DNA of 64,000 bases from Geodermatophilus sabuli (GCF_900215145.1 NZ_OBDO01000005.1:310001-374000), one strand, 5' to 3'; counted from the first letter of the stretch, positions 32,962-41,252 are shown. Made by a program: numbers and translations. The notes: generated by a model from the sequence alone, not told the origin.

Positions 32962-33317
32962 GCGTCCCACACCAGGCAGAAGGGGTGGCCGACCGGGTCG
33001 GCGTAGACGCGGAAGTCGCCGCCGCCCCCGGGCAGCCGCCGGGCACCGAGGGCCAGCACCGCCGGCTCGGCCGCGTCGACGTCGGCGACCCGGACGTCGA
33101 GGTGGAACTGCTGGGGCCGCCCCGGGTCCGGCCAGTCCGGCGGCTGCAGGTCGGGCGCCTGCTGGAACGCCAGGCGGTGGCCCTGCCCGGTGACGACGAC
33201 CCACTCGTCGCCCGGCTCGCCCTTGGTGACCTCCAGCCCGAGCAGTTGCGCGTAGAACGTGGCGAGCGCGTGTGCGTCAGGGGCGTCGATGACGACGGAG
33301 TGCAACTGGCCGATCAT
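32958..33317 (-). CDS. VOC-family protein (glyoxalase/bleomycin-resistance fold)
   Basis: A 119-residue protein with two beta-alpha-beta3 modules: LHSVVIDAPDAHALATFYAQLLGLE at the start and QFHLDVRVADVDAAEPAVL from about 69, ending GHPFCLVWD. This is the VOC fold of small metal-dependent enzymes and binding proteins; the role is unknown. ATG at 33317. First gene of a two-gene operon with the hotdog thioesterase (4-bp overlap). Confidence 0.82.
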   Translation of the reverse strand: MIGQLHSVVIDAPDAHALATFYAQLLGLEVTKGEPGDEWVVVTGQGHRLAFQQAPDLQPPDWPDPGRPQQFHLDVRVADVDAAEPAVLALGARRLPGGGGDFRVYADPVGHPFCLVWDA

Positions 33318-33406
33318 GGCCCCATCCTGACCGGCCGGGTGGGGGTCGACCAGCGCGGGACCGGCCGGTTGCCGATCGGATCCGGCCATCGGGGCAGGAT
33401 CGGGGG

Positions 33407-34108
33407 GTGGCACCGTCTCCCTCCCCCGCTCCGCAGCTCGGTTCGCTGGCCTGGACCCCCGCCGCCGACCGGCCCGACCTGCTGGCCGCTCCGGTCGCCG
33501 CGGCACTGGGCGCTCTCACCGCGCCGGCCTGGGTGGCCGAGACCGACGACGCGCTGGCCGACACCGCGGCGTTCACCGAGGCCTACGCGGTGCCGCTGGA
33601 GGCGTCGGCCAACTGTGTGGTGGTCGCCGCGCGCCGGGCCGGTCAGACGCTGCTGGCCGCCTGCCTGGTGCCGGCGACCACCCGCGCCGACGTCAACGGC
33701 TCGGTCCGGCGGCACCTCGGGGCGCGCAAGGCGTCCTTCGCCCCCCAGGACGTCGCCGTCGCCGAGAGCGGCATGGCCTACGGCGGGATCACGCCGATCG
33801 GGCTGCCGCCGTCCTGGCCGGTGCTGGTCGACCCCGGAGTCGCCGCCGCGCCGATGGTGGTCGTCGGGTCGGGCACGCGCGGCAGCAAGCTGGCGCTGCC
33901 GGGAGCCGCCCTGGCGGCGCTGCCGACCGCGGTGGTCCTGGAGGGGCTGGGCCGCCCGCCCGTCGAGCCGCCTCCGCCGGCCGCCGAACCCCCGGCCGAG
34001 CGGGCGCCGGACGACCGGGACGTCGGCTGGGGGGAGCGCCTCGACGACCGCGCCGCCGACGACCGTCGCTACCTGGAGGACCGTCCTCCGCACTGGGGCA
34101 GCGACTGA
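33407..34108 (+). CDS. YbaK/prolyl-tRNA deacylase-domain protein
   Basis: A 233-residue protein with a YbaK/ProX editing domain over about residues 30-175: AEASANCVVVA-type strand (LEASANCVVVAARRA), then LGARKASFAPQDVAVAESGMAYGG and ITPIGLPPSWPVLVD. Such free-standing domains hydrolyse mischarged tRNA-Pro (Cys- or Ala-tRNA). The last 50 residues form a Pro- then Asp/Arg-rich tail that is probably unstructured. The ProRS encoded nearby lacks its own editing insertion, so this protein may edit in trans, which is inference. Start GTG at 33407. Confidence 0.8.
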   Translation: MAPSPSPAPQLGSLAWTPAADRPDLLAAPVAAALGALTAPAWVAETDDALADTAAFTEAYAVPLEASANCVVVAARRAGQTLLAACLVPATTRADVNGSVRRHLGARKASFAPQDVAVAESGMAYGGITPIGLPPSWPVLVDPGVAAAPMVVVGSGTRGSKLALPGAALAALPTAVVLEGLGRPPVEPPPPAAEPPAERAPDDRDVGWGERLDDRAADDRRYLEDRPPHWGSD

Positions 34109-34110
34109 AA

Positions 34111-34166
34111 GAGGACCCCCTGCCCCCCGCCACTCACAGGTTCGCGGCGGGACCCTGCAGGGGGCC
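34111..34166. repeat. Dispersed palindromic repeat, copy 2 (overlaps mscL 3' end)
   Basis: GAGGACCCCCTGCCCCCCGC starts it and GGGACCCTGCAGGGGGCC ends it; CCCCCTGC pairs exactly with GCAGGGGG. It sits between convergent genes and supplies the last codons and stop of mscL. Confidence 0.8.
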
Positions 34167-34550
34167 GCCGGCGCCCTGCTGCGAGCGCAGCAGGTCACGG
34201 ATCTCCGCCAGCAGCTCCACCTGGGTCGGCTCGGCCGGGCCCGCCTCCTCGCCGCGCTTGCGCCGCTCGACGATCGCCTTCATGGGCAGCACCACGAAGA
34301 AGTAGACGACCGCCGCGGTCAGCACGAACGTGATCGCCTGGCTGAGGAACGCGCCCCAGGAGAAGGTCTGGCCGTTGACGGTGAAGGTCCCGCCGAGCTC
34401 ACCCCCGCCTCCGATCAAGCCGATCAGCGGCGTCAGGAACGACTCTGCGAACGAGTTCACCAGCGCGGTGAACGCGGTGCCGATGACCACCGCCACGGCC
34501 AGGTCGACGACGTTGCCGCGCAGCAGGAAGTCCTTGAAGCCCTTGAGCAT
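34134..34550 (-). CDS. mscL: Large-conductance mechanosensitive channel
   Basis: A 138-residue MscL, which opens under membrane tension to release solutes after osmotic downshock. TM1 is [23 protein letters not shown] in its usual place near residue 12, TM2 lies at about 70-90 ([18 protein letters not shown]), and a cytoplasmic helix [18 protein letters not shown] is near 107. The last ten residues or so ([11 protein letters not shown]) are encoded by a copy of the dispersed repeat, so the native C-terminus seems to have been altered by it. ATG at 34550. Confidence 0.95.
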   Translation of the reverse strand: MLKGFKDFLLRGNVVDLAVAVVIGTAFTALVNSFAESFLTPLIGLIGGGGELGGTFTVNGQTFSWGAFLSQAITFVLTAAVVYFFVVLPMKAIVERRKRGEEAGPAEPTQVELLAEIRDLLRSQQGAGGPLQGPAANL

Positions 34551-34602
34551 GGGGTGCAGTCAGCCACAGGCAAGGGGGTGGGGGTCAAGCTCCGGCGGCG
34601 TG

Positions 34603-35220
34603 TCACGGCGGCGGCAGGCTGAGCGTGAGGGTCGCGCTGGTCGCCGCGGCGGCCAGGAGGGCGGCGGTGGCGTCGTCCACGGCGAGCAGCAGCAGGCCGT
34701 CACCGGTGTCGTCGGCTCCCGGCGCGGCGAGCACGAGCGCCCCGGCGGCCACGACCTCGGCCCGCTCGGCTCCTGACGTCGTCGCCAGGACGTCGATCCG
34801 GTCACCCGGACGGACCAGGGCGCTGACCGCGAGGTCGGCCGGCCGCACCGGTGCGGCCACCTGACCCTCGGTCAGCAACGCCGTCAGCCCCGCGCCGACG
34901 ACGCGGGCGTCGGTCACCGGCTCGCCGGCCCGCACGCCGGCGGCGAGGGTGGCACCGACCAGCGCCGCGGGGTCGGCCGCCGCGCCACCCGGCTGCAGGG
35001 CGGGCGGGTAGGCGGCCACGGTCAGGTCGCCGGTGGTGAGCACGGCGCCGGGGGAGAGGTCGTCGGCGGCCACGACGACCGGGACGGTGGCCGGCACGGA
35101 CGACGACGCGGGGGCCGGAGCGGGCCGCAGCGCCAGCACCAGGGCGGTGCCGGCGAGCAGGGCGGCCAGCACCTGCCGGGCGGTGTGCAGGAGCGAGCGG
35201 GGACGGCGGAGGCGCACCAT
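34603..35220 (-). CDS. SAF-domain protein (CpaB/RcpC-like), membrane-anchored
   Basis: A 205-residue protein with an N-terminal signal-anchor (VLAALLAGTALVLAL at about 17-31) and an SAF domain from about 48: VVVAADDLSPGAVLTTGDLTV, then LVGATLAAGVRAGEPVTDA. SAF domains of this kind occur in Flp-pilus assembly protein CpaB and in related actinobacterial exported proteins. No pilus genes are nearby, so its role is unclear. The ATG at 35220 was chosen at the membrane anchor; the open frame extends about 110 codons upstream through the antisense of the next gene. Confidence 0.8.
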   Translation of the reverse strand: MVRLRRPRSLLHTARQVLAALLAGTALVLALRPAPAPASSSVPATVPVVVAADDLSPGAVLTTGDLTVAAYPPALQPGGAAADPAALVGATLAAGVRAGEPVTDARVVGAGLTALLTEGQVAAPVRPADLAVSALVRPGDRIDVLATTSGAERAEVVAAGALVLAAPGADDTGDGLLLLAVDDATAALLAAAATSATLTLSLPPP

Positions 35221-35309
35221 GCGCCCACGCTGGCGCCCGCGGTCGCCCGGTGGGCGGCGCACCGCCCGGTTGTGGAGGGTGAGCCGGCCTGTGGACGGGG
35301 CGGCCGGGA

Positions 35310-35648
35310 TCAGCCGGCGGCGGCCTTGCTGCCGGAGGTGCCGGCGGACGACGAACCGCTCGACGACGAGCTGCCGGACGAGGAGCTCCCCGACGACGAG
35401 CCGGTGGACGCGGCCGGCGTCTCCTTCTTCGCCGAGCTGCCCCCCGACTCGCTGGACGAGGAGCTGGACCGGCTGTCGGTGCGGTAGAAGCCCGAGCCCT
35501 TGAAGACGACGCCGACCGAGCCGTAGACCTTGCGCACCGGGCTGGCGCACTCGGGGCACTCGCTGACGGCGGGGTCGGTGAAGGACTGCACGACCTCGAA
35601 CTGGTGCCGGGCGTCGGCGTTGGTGCAGGCGTACTGGTAGGTGGGCAC
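35310..35648 (-). CDS. FmdB-type zinc-ribbon protein with Ser-rich tail
   Basis: A 112-residue protein. The first 60 residues are an FmdB-type zinc ribbon: TYQYACTNADARHQFEVVQSF then VSECPECASPVRKVYGSVGVVFKGSGFYRTD. One Cys is near residue 8 and a CPEC pair near 32. The second Cys of the first knuckle appears to be replaced by His (ADARHQFE), which is common in the family. The remaining 50 residues are nearly all Ser, Gly, Ala and Thr. Function is unknown. GTG at 35648. Gene order with the SAF gene is common in actinobacteria. Confidence 0.88.
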   Translation of the reverse strand: MPTYQYACTNADARHQFEVVQSFTDPAVSECPECASPVRKVYGSVGVVFKGSGFYRTDSRSSSSSSESGGSSAKKETPAASTGSSSGSSSSGSSSSSGSSSAGTSGSKAAAG

Positions 35649-35970
35649 GGCGGGGGCGCTCCTCGGAGGACGGGGCCGGGCTGGCACTCTTCCCCGGCGA
35701 CTGCTAATTGTGCGCGCTCGCGGGCCCCCCGTCCACGTGCTGTCGGCGAGCGTCACGTCTGCAGGCATGGTGTGCGCCACCGCGATCTGGGCGTGCGGCG
35801 GATGGCGGTGGCGAGCGGGAGCTTGCGGCGGCGTGCGTCAGCTGGCGGCCGCGAGCGCGAGATCACGGCCCGAGCTCGACGGGCGGTTCGTCCGCTGCGG
35901 GTAGCGGGACGTGCTGATCCGTGGTGACAGCGGCCGCATCCTCCCCGGCGCCATGGGAGGAAGACCGAGC
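35649..35970. other. Intergenic region without recognised gene
   Basis: About 320 bp between divergent genes. It contains GCGAGCG-type near-repeats (around 35800-35860) but no clear gene or promoter. A strong GGAGGAAG lies at its right end (35956-35963) as ribosome site for the DosR-like gene. Confidence 0.45.
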
Positions 35971-36612
35971 ATGCAACCGGACATGCTGGAGATCCGCGTC
36001 TTCCTGGTCGACGCCCACGAGATCACCCGCCGCGGAGTGGCCACGATGCTGGCGGCGGATCCGCAGATCCGCACGGTCGGTGAGGCCGAATCGGAGGACC
36101 AGGCGCGGCGACGCGCCCTGGCGCTGCGGCCGGAGGTGGCCGTCGTCGCCGACGCGCAGCTGTGCGCGCACCTGCGCGCGGCGCTGCCCGGGCTGCGCTG
36201 CCTGGTGCTGGGGCAGGACGGCAGCCCCGGCGAGGTGCACGCCGCCGTACGGGCCGGCGCGGCCGGATACCTCGTCAAGGACGTGCGCGGCGAGCAGCTC
36301 GTGGCCGCGGTGCGCCGCGTGGCCGCCGGCCAGACCCTGTTCGATGCGGCGACGATCACTCTGTCCGGGCCGGTCTCCAACGGTCACCGCGAGGACCGGC
36401 TGACGCTGCTCACCGGCCGGGAGCGCCAGGTGCTGCAGCTGCTCGGCGAGGGCCTCAGCAACCGCGAGATCGCCGAGCGCCTCCGCTTGGAGGTCAAGTC
36501 GGTGAAGAACTACGTCAGCGCCCTGCTGGCGAAGCTGCACCTGGCCAACCGCACCCAGGCGGCGGTTCTCACCACCCAGCTGCGCAACGGTGGTGGGGCC
36601 GCGGGCCCGTGA
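35971..36612 (+). CDS. DosR/NarL-type response regulator with shortened receiver
   Basis: A 213-residue LuxR/NarL-class response regulator similar to DosR/DevR. The receiver begins IRVFLVDAHEITRRGVATML with the acidic residue at 14. The phospho-acceptor is probably D61 (VAVVADAQL) and the conserved Lys is K103 (AAGYLVKDV). The segment after D61 lacks the usual loop of about eight residues with Pro and Gly. The HTH lies at about 147-205 (LTGRERQVLQLLGEGLSNREIA, VKSVKNYVSALLAKLH). ATG at 35971 follows GGAGGA; earlier in-frame ATGs lack a better site. No kinase gene is adjacent. Confidence 0.85.
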   Translation: MQPDMLEIRVFLVDAHEITRRGVATMLAADPQIRTVGEAESEDQARRRALALRPEVAVVADAQLCAHLRAALPGLRCLVLGQDGSPGEVHAAVRAGAAGYLVKDVRGEQLVAAVRRVAAGQTLFDAATITLSGPVSNGHREDRLTLLTGRERQVLQLLGEGLSNREIAERLRLEVKSVKNYVSALLAKLHLANRTQAAVLTTQLRNGGGAAGP

Positions 36613-36908
36613 CACCGGCTTCAGGAGTCCCCACGTCCGCGCTCGGCGCACCCGTCGTCCCGGCCGCCGGCCGCGAGCTCGCGGATGGCCGCACGACCAT
36701 CCCGGTCCCCAGCTGCTCGGCCACGGCGATGCGCAGGCGGAGGTCCGCAGCTTCGAAGGCTGTGCGGCCAGGACGGCGTGGCTCTGCTCGCGGTGGGCGC
36801 TCCTCATCCTCGAGGGGTGACGCCGCTCACGGAGTTCCGGAGCACGCTGACGGCCACGAGCAGGCGCATCAGGAGCGGCGTCCTGGTCACGACCGAGAGG
36901 GATGACCG
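36613..36908. other. Intergenic stretch, no gene recognised
   Basis: About 300 bp after the DosR-like gene. Short open frames exist on both strands but none shows conserved features. Confidence 0.4.
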
Positions 36909-37001
36909 ATGTCCGGCTGGCTCATGTGGGGCGTGATCCTCCCGTTGCTGTTGGTCGTCGCCGGGATCATCACCATCCGACGCCGCAACCACCGGCGCTG
37001 A
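36909..37001 (+). CDS. Small single-pass membrane peptide, 30 aa
   Basis: ATG at 36909 to TGA at 37001 encodes 30 residues: a short polar start, a hydrophobic run (WLMWGVILPLLLVVAGIITI) and a basic end with Arg, Asn and His. This is a typical small membrane protein with positive-inside tail. A purine-rich GAGAGGGA lies just upstream, and another in-frame-independent ATG at 36902 overlaps. No homologue is known to me. Expression is unproven. Confidence 0.4.
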   Translation: MSGWLMWGVILPLLLVVAGIITIRRRNHRR

Positions 37002-37226
37002 CCCGGACCTGCCGCCGCTCCTCACCGCGCGTGGCCGCCGCGATCCCACGCTCGCCGTCGCGATCACGCACACGCCGCGAGAGCCGCCTGGCGGTGGCGA
37101 GGGCCCGGTTAGCGCTTGCGTGAGCGGCTCTGCGGAGTGGCCGACCGCGGGTGGTGGGCGGCGCGATGGTCCGGTCGCCGCTGGTCGTCGAGGGTGAGGT
37201 CGTGCGCGGCCCCGACGGGCGTCCGC

Positions 37227-37784
37227 TCAGCTGAGCGGGCCGACCACCCGGAAGCTCAGGCTGGTGCGGCCCCCTGCCTCCTCGACGCCGAGCTTCTCCA
37301 GCCGCATCCCGGCGACGTCGTCGAAGAGGCGCCGGCCGCCGCCCAGCAGCACTGGCATGACGTCGACGCGCAGTTCGTCCACGAGCCCGGCCGCGAGGAG
37401 CTGCCGGTTGAGCTCCGCGCCGCCGACGACGGTCACCGCCCGGTCACCGGCGGCCGCGGTGGCCTGGGCGACCGCCGACTCGAGGCCGTCGGTCACGAAC
37501 GTGAAGTACAGCCGGTCGTTGCGCTTCGGCACGCGGTCCGGGGCCCGGTGGGTCAGCACGAACAGCGGCACCTGGAACTCGTAGCCGTCAGCGTAGAAGT
37601 CGGGATCCCCGCCCATGTCGAACGTCCGGCGGCCCATCAGGACCGCGCCGGTCTCGGCCTGCATCGCCTTCATGTAGGCGGAGTCCCGGAGGTCGTCCAG
37701 GTCCGTGTAGAGCGCAGCGGCGCTGCCGTTCGCGTCCTCGAAGTACCCGTCCAGCGACAGGGTGAGCCCGGCGATCAGTGTCAT
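37227..37784 (-). CDS. Dihydrofolate reductase-fold protein (RibD C-terminal/YwjB-like)
   Basis: A 185-residue protein of the RibD-C/DHFR-like family. Motifs include LIAGLTLSLDGYFEDANGS at the start, GAVLMGRRTFDMG near 46, and VTVVGGAELNRQLLAAGLVDEL near 128, followed by PVLLGGGRRLFDD. Such stand-alone reductase-fold proteins are common in actinobacteria and their substrates are mostly unknown. ATG at 37784. It is divergent from the CstR-like operon. Confidence 0.88.
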   Translation of the reverse strand: MTLIAGLTLSLDGYFEDANGSAAALYTDLDDLRDSAYMKAMQAETGAVLMGRRTFDMGGDPDFYADGYEFQVPLFVLTHRAPDRVPKRNDRLYFTFVTDGLESAVAQATAAAGDRAVTVVGGAELNRQLLAAGLVDELRVDVMPVLLGGGRRLFDDVAGMRLEKLGVEEAGGRTSLSFRVVGPLS

Positions 37785-37954
37785 GCCAGGAGAGACCGCC
37801 GGGTGCCCGCGCACTCATCGCAGACGTGGAACGGCCCCGGTGGACCTCTCCACGGACAGGGCCTCACGGCCCGTCCTCACGACGTACTCGCGTCCTCGAG
37901 AACCGGCTGTGCAGTGGGTTCGGCAGGTGTGCGAGCGGTCACCGACCGTCGGGG

Positions 37955-37983
37955 TTGCACATACCCCGGGGGGTATTCATACT
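37955..37983 (+). promoter_or_regulatory. CstR/CsoR-type promoter-operator
   Basis: TTGCAC (37955-37960) and CATACT (37978-37983) are spaced 17 bp. The spacer is the inverted repeat ATACCCC-GG-GGGGTAT (37961-37976), the known operator type of the CsoR/CstR repressors. Transcription would begin at about 37990, the GTG of the repressor gene, so its mRNA is probably leaderless. Confidence 0.85.
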
Positions 37984-37989
37984 CGAGTC

Positions 37990-38256
37990 GTGGACATCCC
38001 CCAGGGCGAGCTCGCCGATGTCGTCAAGCGCCTCAAGCGCATCGAGGGCCAGATCGGCGGCATCGTGAAGATGATCGAGGACGGCCGGGACTGCTCGGCC
38101 GTGGTCACCCAGCTGGCCGCCGCGTCGAAGGCGCTGAGCAAGGCGGGGTTCGCCGTCGTCTCCACCGGGATGCGCTACTGCTCGATCAACGAGGACGGCG
38201 AGGCCCGCGAGGTCGACCTGCGCGAGCTCGAGCGCCTCTTCCTCTCCCTGGCCTGA
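37990..38256 (+). CDS. cstR: CsoR-family repressor, CstR-like (persulfide-sensing type)
   Basis: An 88-residue all-helical repressor (DUF156). C35 (GRDCSAVVTQL) and C64 (TGMRYCSI) are the two conserved thiols. The His needed for Cu(I) binding by CsoR is not present at the matching position in helix 2. That pattern fits CstR, which senses persulfides by linking its cysteines. Context agrees: an MBL-rhodanese, a rhodanese and a TauE exporter follow. GTG at 37990 coincides with the predicted transcription start. The gene symbol is given by analogy. Confidence 0.85.
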   Translation: MDIPQGELADVVKRLKRIEGQIGGIVKMIEDGRDCSAVVTQLAAASKALSKAGFAVVSTGMRYCSINEDGEAREVDLRELERLFLSLA

Positions 38257-38392
38257 CGGGCGTCGACGCCTGGAGCATGCCCTGATCCCGCAGATCCGCC
38301 AGCCGACCCCCGCCGAAGGTCGCCCGACCACCTGACCGTCTGCCATTTCACGTGCAGATACCCCTGCCCCGTACCGTACCAAGGAGACTTCC

Positions 38393-39772
38393 GTGCAGAT
38401 CGACGTCATCGAGACCACCGGCCTCGGGGATCGCAGCTACCTGGTCAGCGCGGGCGGTGTCGGCGTGGTCATCGACCCCCAGCGCGACATCGACCGGGTG
38501 CTCGCACTCGCCGAGAAGCGGAACGTCCGCATCGCGCTCGTGGCCGAGAGTCACCTCCACAACGACTACCTGACCGGCGGGTTGGAGCTGGCCCGCACGG
38601 TCGGCGCCGACTACGCCGTCCCCGCCGGCGACACCGTCGCCTACGAGCGGGTGCCGACTGGCGACGGCGACGTGCTCGCTGCCGGCCCGGTGCGGCTGCG
38701 GGTCATGCACACCCCCGGGCACACCCACCACCACGTCAGCTACGTGCTCACCGACGCCGACGGCGCGGTGCAGGCGGTGTTCACCGGCGGCTCCATGCTC
38801 TACGGCGCGACCGGCCGCACCGACCTGGTCGGCCCCGAGCACACCGACGAGCTCACCCACGCCCAGTACCACTCGGTGCGCCGGCTGGCCGACGAGCTGC
38901 CCGCCGGCACCCCGGTGTTCCCCACCCACGGATTCGGCAGCTTCTGCTCGGCCACCCCCACCAGCGGCGACTCCTCCACCGTCGGCGAACAGGTCGTGGT
39001 GAACCCGGCGCTGACCCAGGACGAGCAGACGTTCGTCGACCAGCTGATCGCCGGCCTCACCGCGATCCCCGCCTGGTACACCCACATGGGTCCGGGCAAC
39101 GCCGCCGGCCCGGCGCCGGTGGACCTGTCGATGCCGCGGCCGGTCGACCCCGAGGAGCTGGCCGCCCGGCTGGCCGCCGGTGAGTGGGTGATCGACCTGC
39201 GCAGCCGCACCGCGTTCGCGCACCGCCACCTGCCCGGCGCGCTGAACTTCGAGCTGGCCATCGCCAACTTCGTCACCTACGTCGGCTGGCTGGTCCCCTG
39301 GGGTGCACCGCTGACCCTGATCGGGGAGACCGAGCAGCAGGTCGCCGACGCCCGCCGCGAGCTGGTCCGCATCGGCATCGACCGGCTCGCCGGCGCCGCG
39401 ATCGGCAGCCCCGAGGCGCTCGCCGCCGACCGCGAACAGGCCTCCTACAAGGTCAGCGACTTCGCCGGCCTCGCCGCGGCGATGGCCGCCGACCCAGAGC
39501 TCGTGGTGCTCGATGCCCGCCGCGACGACGAGCGCGCCGCTGGCGGGGTCCGCGGCTCGCTGCACATCCCGATCCACGACCTGCCCGGCCGCCTCGACGA
39601 GGTCCCTGACGGGAACGTCTGGGTGTACTGCGGCTCGGGCTACCGCGCCTCCATCGCCGCTTCCATGCTCGCCCGCGCCGGCCGCCGACCGGTGCTGGTC
39701 GACGGCGGCTACGGCGACCCCGACACCGGCGCGTCCGCCGCAGGCCTGCACACCCAGCCCGCCACCGTCTGA
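38393..39772 (+). CDS. MBL-fold/rhodanese fusion, persulfide dioxygenase-like (CstB type)
   Basis: A 459-residue three-domain protein. The metallo-beta-lactamase domain (1-245) has H54, H56 and D58 in SHLHNDY, and HTPGHTHHH near 104-112. The ETHE1-type FTGD motif reads FTGGS here, so the usual Asp ligand is missing. Two rhodanese domains follow: 255-355 without Cys (WVIDLRSRTAFAHRHLPGA) and 365-455 with the active loop YCGSGYRAS. It likely oxidises or transfers persulfide sulfur in the CstR regulon. GTG at 38393; 136 bp separate it from the repressor gene. Confidence 0.87.
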   Translation: MQIDVIETTGLGDRSYLVSAGGVGVVIDPQRDIDRVLALAEKRNVRIALVAESHLHNDYLTGGLELARTVGADYAVPAGDTVAYERVPTGDGDVLAAGPVRLRVMHTPGHTHHHVSYVLTDADGAVQAVFTGGSMLYGATGRTDLVGPEHTDELTHAQYHSVRRLADELPAGTPVFPTHGFGSFCSATPTSGDSSTVGEQVVVNPALTQDEQTFVDQLIAGLTAIPAWYTHMGPGNAAGPAPVDLSMPRPVDPEELAARLAAGEWVIDLRSRTAFAHRHLPGALNFELAIANFVTYVGWLVPWGAPLTLIGETEQQVADARRELVRIGIDRLAGAAIGSPEALAADREQASYKVSDFAGLAAAMAADPELVVLDARRDDERAAGGVRGSLHIPIHDLPGRLDEVPDGNVWVYCGSGYRASIAASMLARAGRRPVLVDGGYGDPDTGASAAGLHTQPATV

Positions 39773-39879
39773 CCGGTCCCGACCCAGACCCCGGCGGCCA
39801 CTGGGAGCCCCCGTCCCGGTGGCCGCCGGCTCCCTCCTGCCCGAAGCACCCCACGACCGATGCAGAGGACGACTCCCCG

Positions 39880-40482
39880 GTGAACCCCCGTACCACCGCC
39901 CTGATCGCCCCCACCGAGCTCACCGACCGGCTCACCGGCGACCCCACGCCGACCCTGGTCGACGTGCGCACCCCGGCCGAGTACGAGACCGCGCACATCC
40001 CCGGCTCGATCAACATCCCGCTGCCGCTGATGACCGAGCACGCCACCGCGCTGGCCGCCGAGCTCGACGGCCCGGTCGTGCTGGTCTGCCAGGCCGGCAC
40101 CCGCGCCCGCACCGCCCACACTCCGCTGGCCGCTGCCGGCGCCGAGCAGCTGTCCGTCCTCGACGGCGGCGTCACCGCGTACACCGCCACCGGACAGCCG
40201 ATCCGCCGCGGCCGGGCCCGCTGGGCGCTGGAACGCCAGGTCCGCCTGGTCGCCGGCGGCCTGGTCGCGACCAGCATCCTGGCCAGCCTCCGCTTCCCGC
40301 GCGCCCGCTTCCTCGCCGGCGGCATCGGCGCCGGGCTGGCCACCGCAGCGGTCACCGACACCTGCGCGATGGGCGCGGCACTGTCTCGGCTGCCGTACAA
40401 CCGCGGCGGCCGCGCCGTGACCCTGCGCGACGCGGTGCAGGCGCTGCGGTCGCGGCGGGCGGCCGGGAGCACCCCGTCGTGA
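39880..40482 (+). CDS. Rhodanese with C-terminal membrane segment
   Basis: A 200-residue protein. Residues 8-105 form a rhodanese domain: LVDVRTPAEYETAHIPGSINIP and the active-site loop VCQAGTRAR with C70. The C-terminal part (RQVRLVAGGLVATSILASL, then FLAGGIGAGLATAAVTDTCAMG) resembles the DUF2892 hairpin with two hydrophobic segments, so it is probably membrane-attached and delivers sulfane sulfur near the exporter. The stop overlaps the TauE start by 4 bp. GTG at 39880. Confidence 0.88.
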   Translation: MNPRTTALIAPTELTDRLTGDPTPTLVDVRTPAEYETAHIPGSINIPLPLMTEHATALAAELDGPVVLVCQAGTRARTAHTPLAAAGAEQLSVLDGGVTAYTATGQPIRRGRARWALERQVRLVAGGLVATSILASLRFPRARFLAGGIGAGLATAAVTDTCAMGAALSRLPYNRGGRAVTLRDAVQALRSRRAAGSTPS

Positions 40483-41252
40483 CCGTCGCGATCGCCCTCG
40501 GCCTGGTCATCGGCGCGCTGGTCGGCCTGCTCGGTGGCGGCGGGTCGATCCTCGCTGTCCCGGCGCTGGTCTACGCCGCCGGGCAGGACCTGCCGCAGGC
40601 GGTCGCGACGTCGTTGCTGGTCGTCGGCATCACCGCGGTGGTGGCGCTGCTACCGCGGTTGGGCCAGGGGCAGATCGCCTGGCGGATCGCGGTGCTGTTC
40701 GGCGCGGCCGGGGTCGCGACCGCGTTCGCCGGCGCCGCGGTCAACCGGCTGTTGCCCGCCGACGTCGTCCTCGGGCTGTTCGCCGCCCTGATGATCGGCG
40801 CCGGGGTCCGGATGCTGTCGGAGAAGCCCGCCACCGGCGCCGCGTGCGCCGCCGACGGCGGCCGCGTCAACTGGCGCCGCTGCCTGCCCCGCACGCTGGC
40901 CGGCGGGCTGGTGGTCGGGTTCCTCACCGGCCTGCTCGGCGTCGGCGGTGGCTTCCTCATCATCCCGGTGCTGGTTCTCGTGCTGGGCCTGACGATGGAG
41001 ACCGCGATCGGCACCTCGCTGCTGGTCGTCGCGGTCAACTCGGCTGCCGGTTTCGCGGCGCACGCCGGCAGGGTCCCCCTGGACGTGCCGGTCACCATCG
41101 CGTTCACCGCAGCCGCCGTCGCCGCCGCGCTGGCGGCCGGCCGGCTCGCCACCCGGCTGGACACCGCACGGCTGCGCCGCTGGTTCGCCTACCTGGTGTT
41201 CGTCGTCGCCGCCGGCATCCTCGTGCAGATCACCGCCGGCCTGCTCGAATAG
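40479..41252 (+). CDS. TauE/SafE-family sulfite/anion exporter
   Basis: A 257-residue membrane protein with about eight TM helices in two repeats. Each repeat begins with the family's glycine motif: GALVGLLGGGGSILAVPALVY at the start and FLTGLLGVGGGFLIIPVLVL near 145. A Cys/Arg-rich cytoplasmic loop (residues 112-130) joins them. In cst-type operons TauE exports sulfite or related products of persulfide oxidation. GTG at 40479 overlaps the rhodanese stop (GTGA). Last gene of the operon. Confidence 0.88.
   Translation: MTVAIALGLVIGALVGLLGGGGSILAVPALVYAAGQDLPQAVATSLLVVGITAVVALLPRLGQGQIAWRIAVLFGAAGVATAFAGAAVNRLLPADVVLGLFAALMIGAGVRMLSEKPATGAACAADGGRVNWRRCLPRTLAGGLVVGFLTGLLGVGGGFLIIPVLVLVLGLTMETAIGTSLLVVAVNSAAGFAAHAGRVPLDVPVTIAFTAAAVAAALAAGRLATRLDTARLRRWFAYLVFVVAAGILVQITAGLLE

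Noticed and set aside
37137-37234. A 22-codon plus-strand frame ending MVRSPLVVEGEVVRG-type sequence
   Set aside because: Too short, no ribosome site, and it overlaps the end of the reductase-fold gene.
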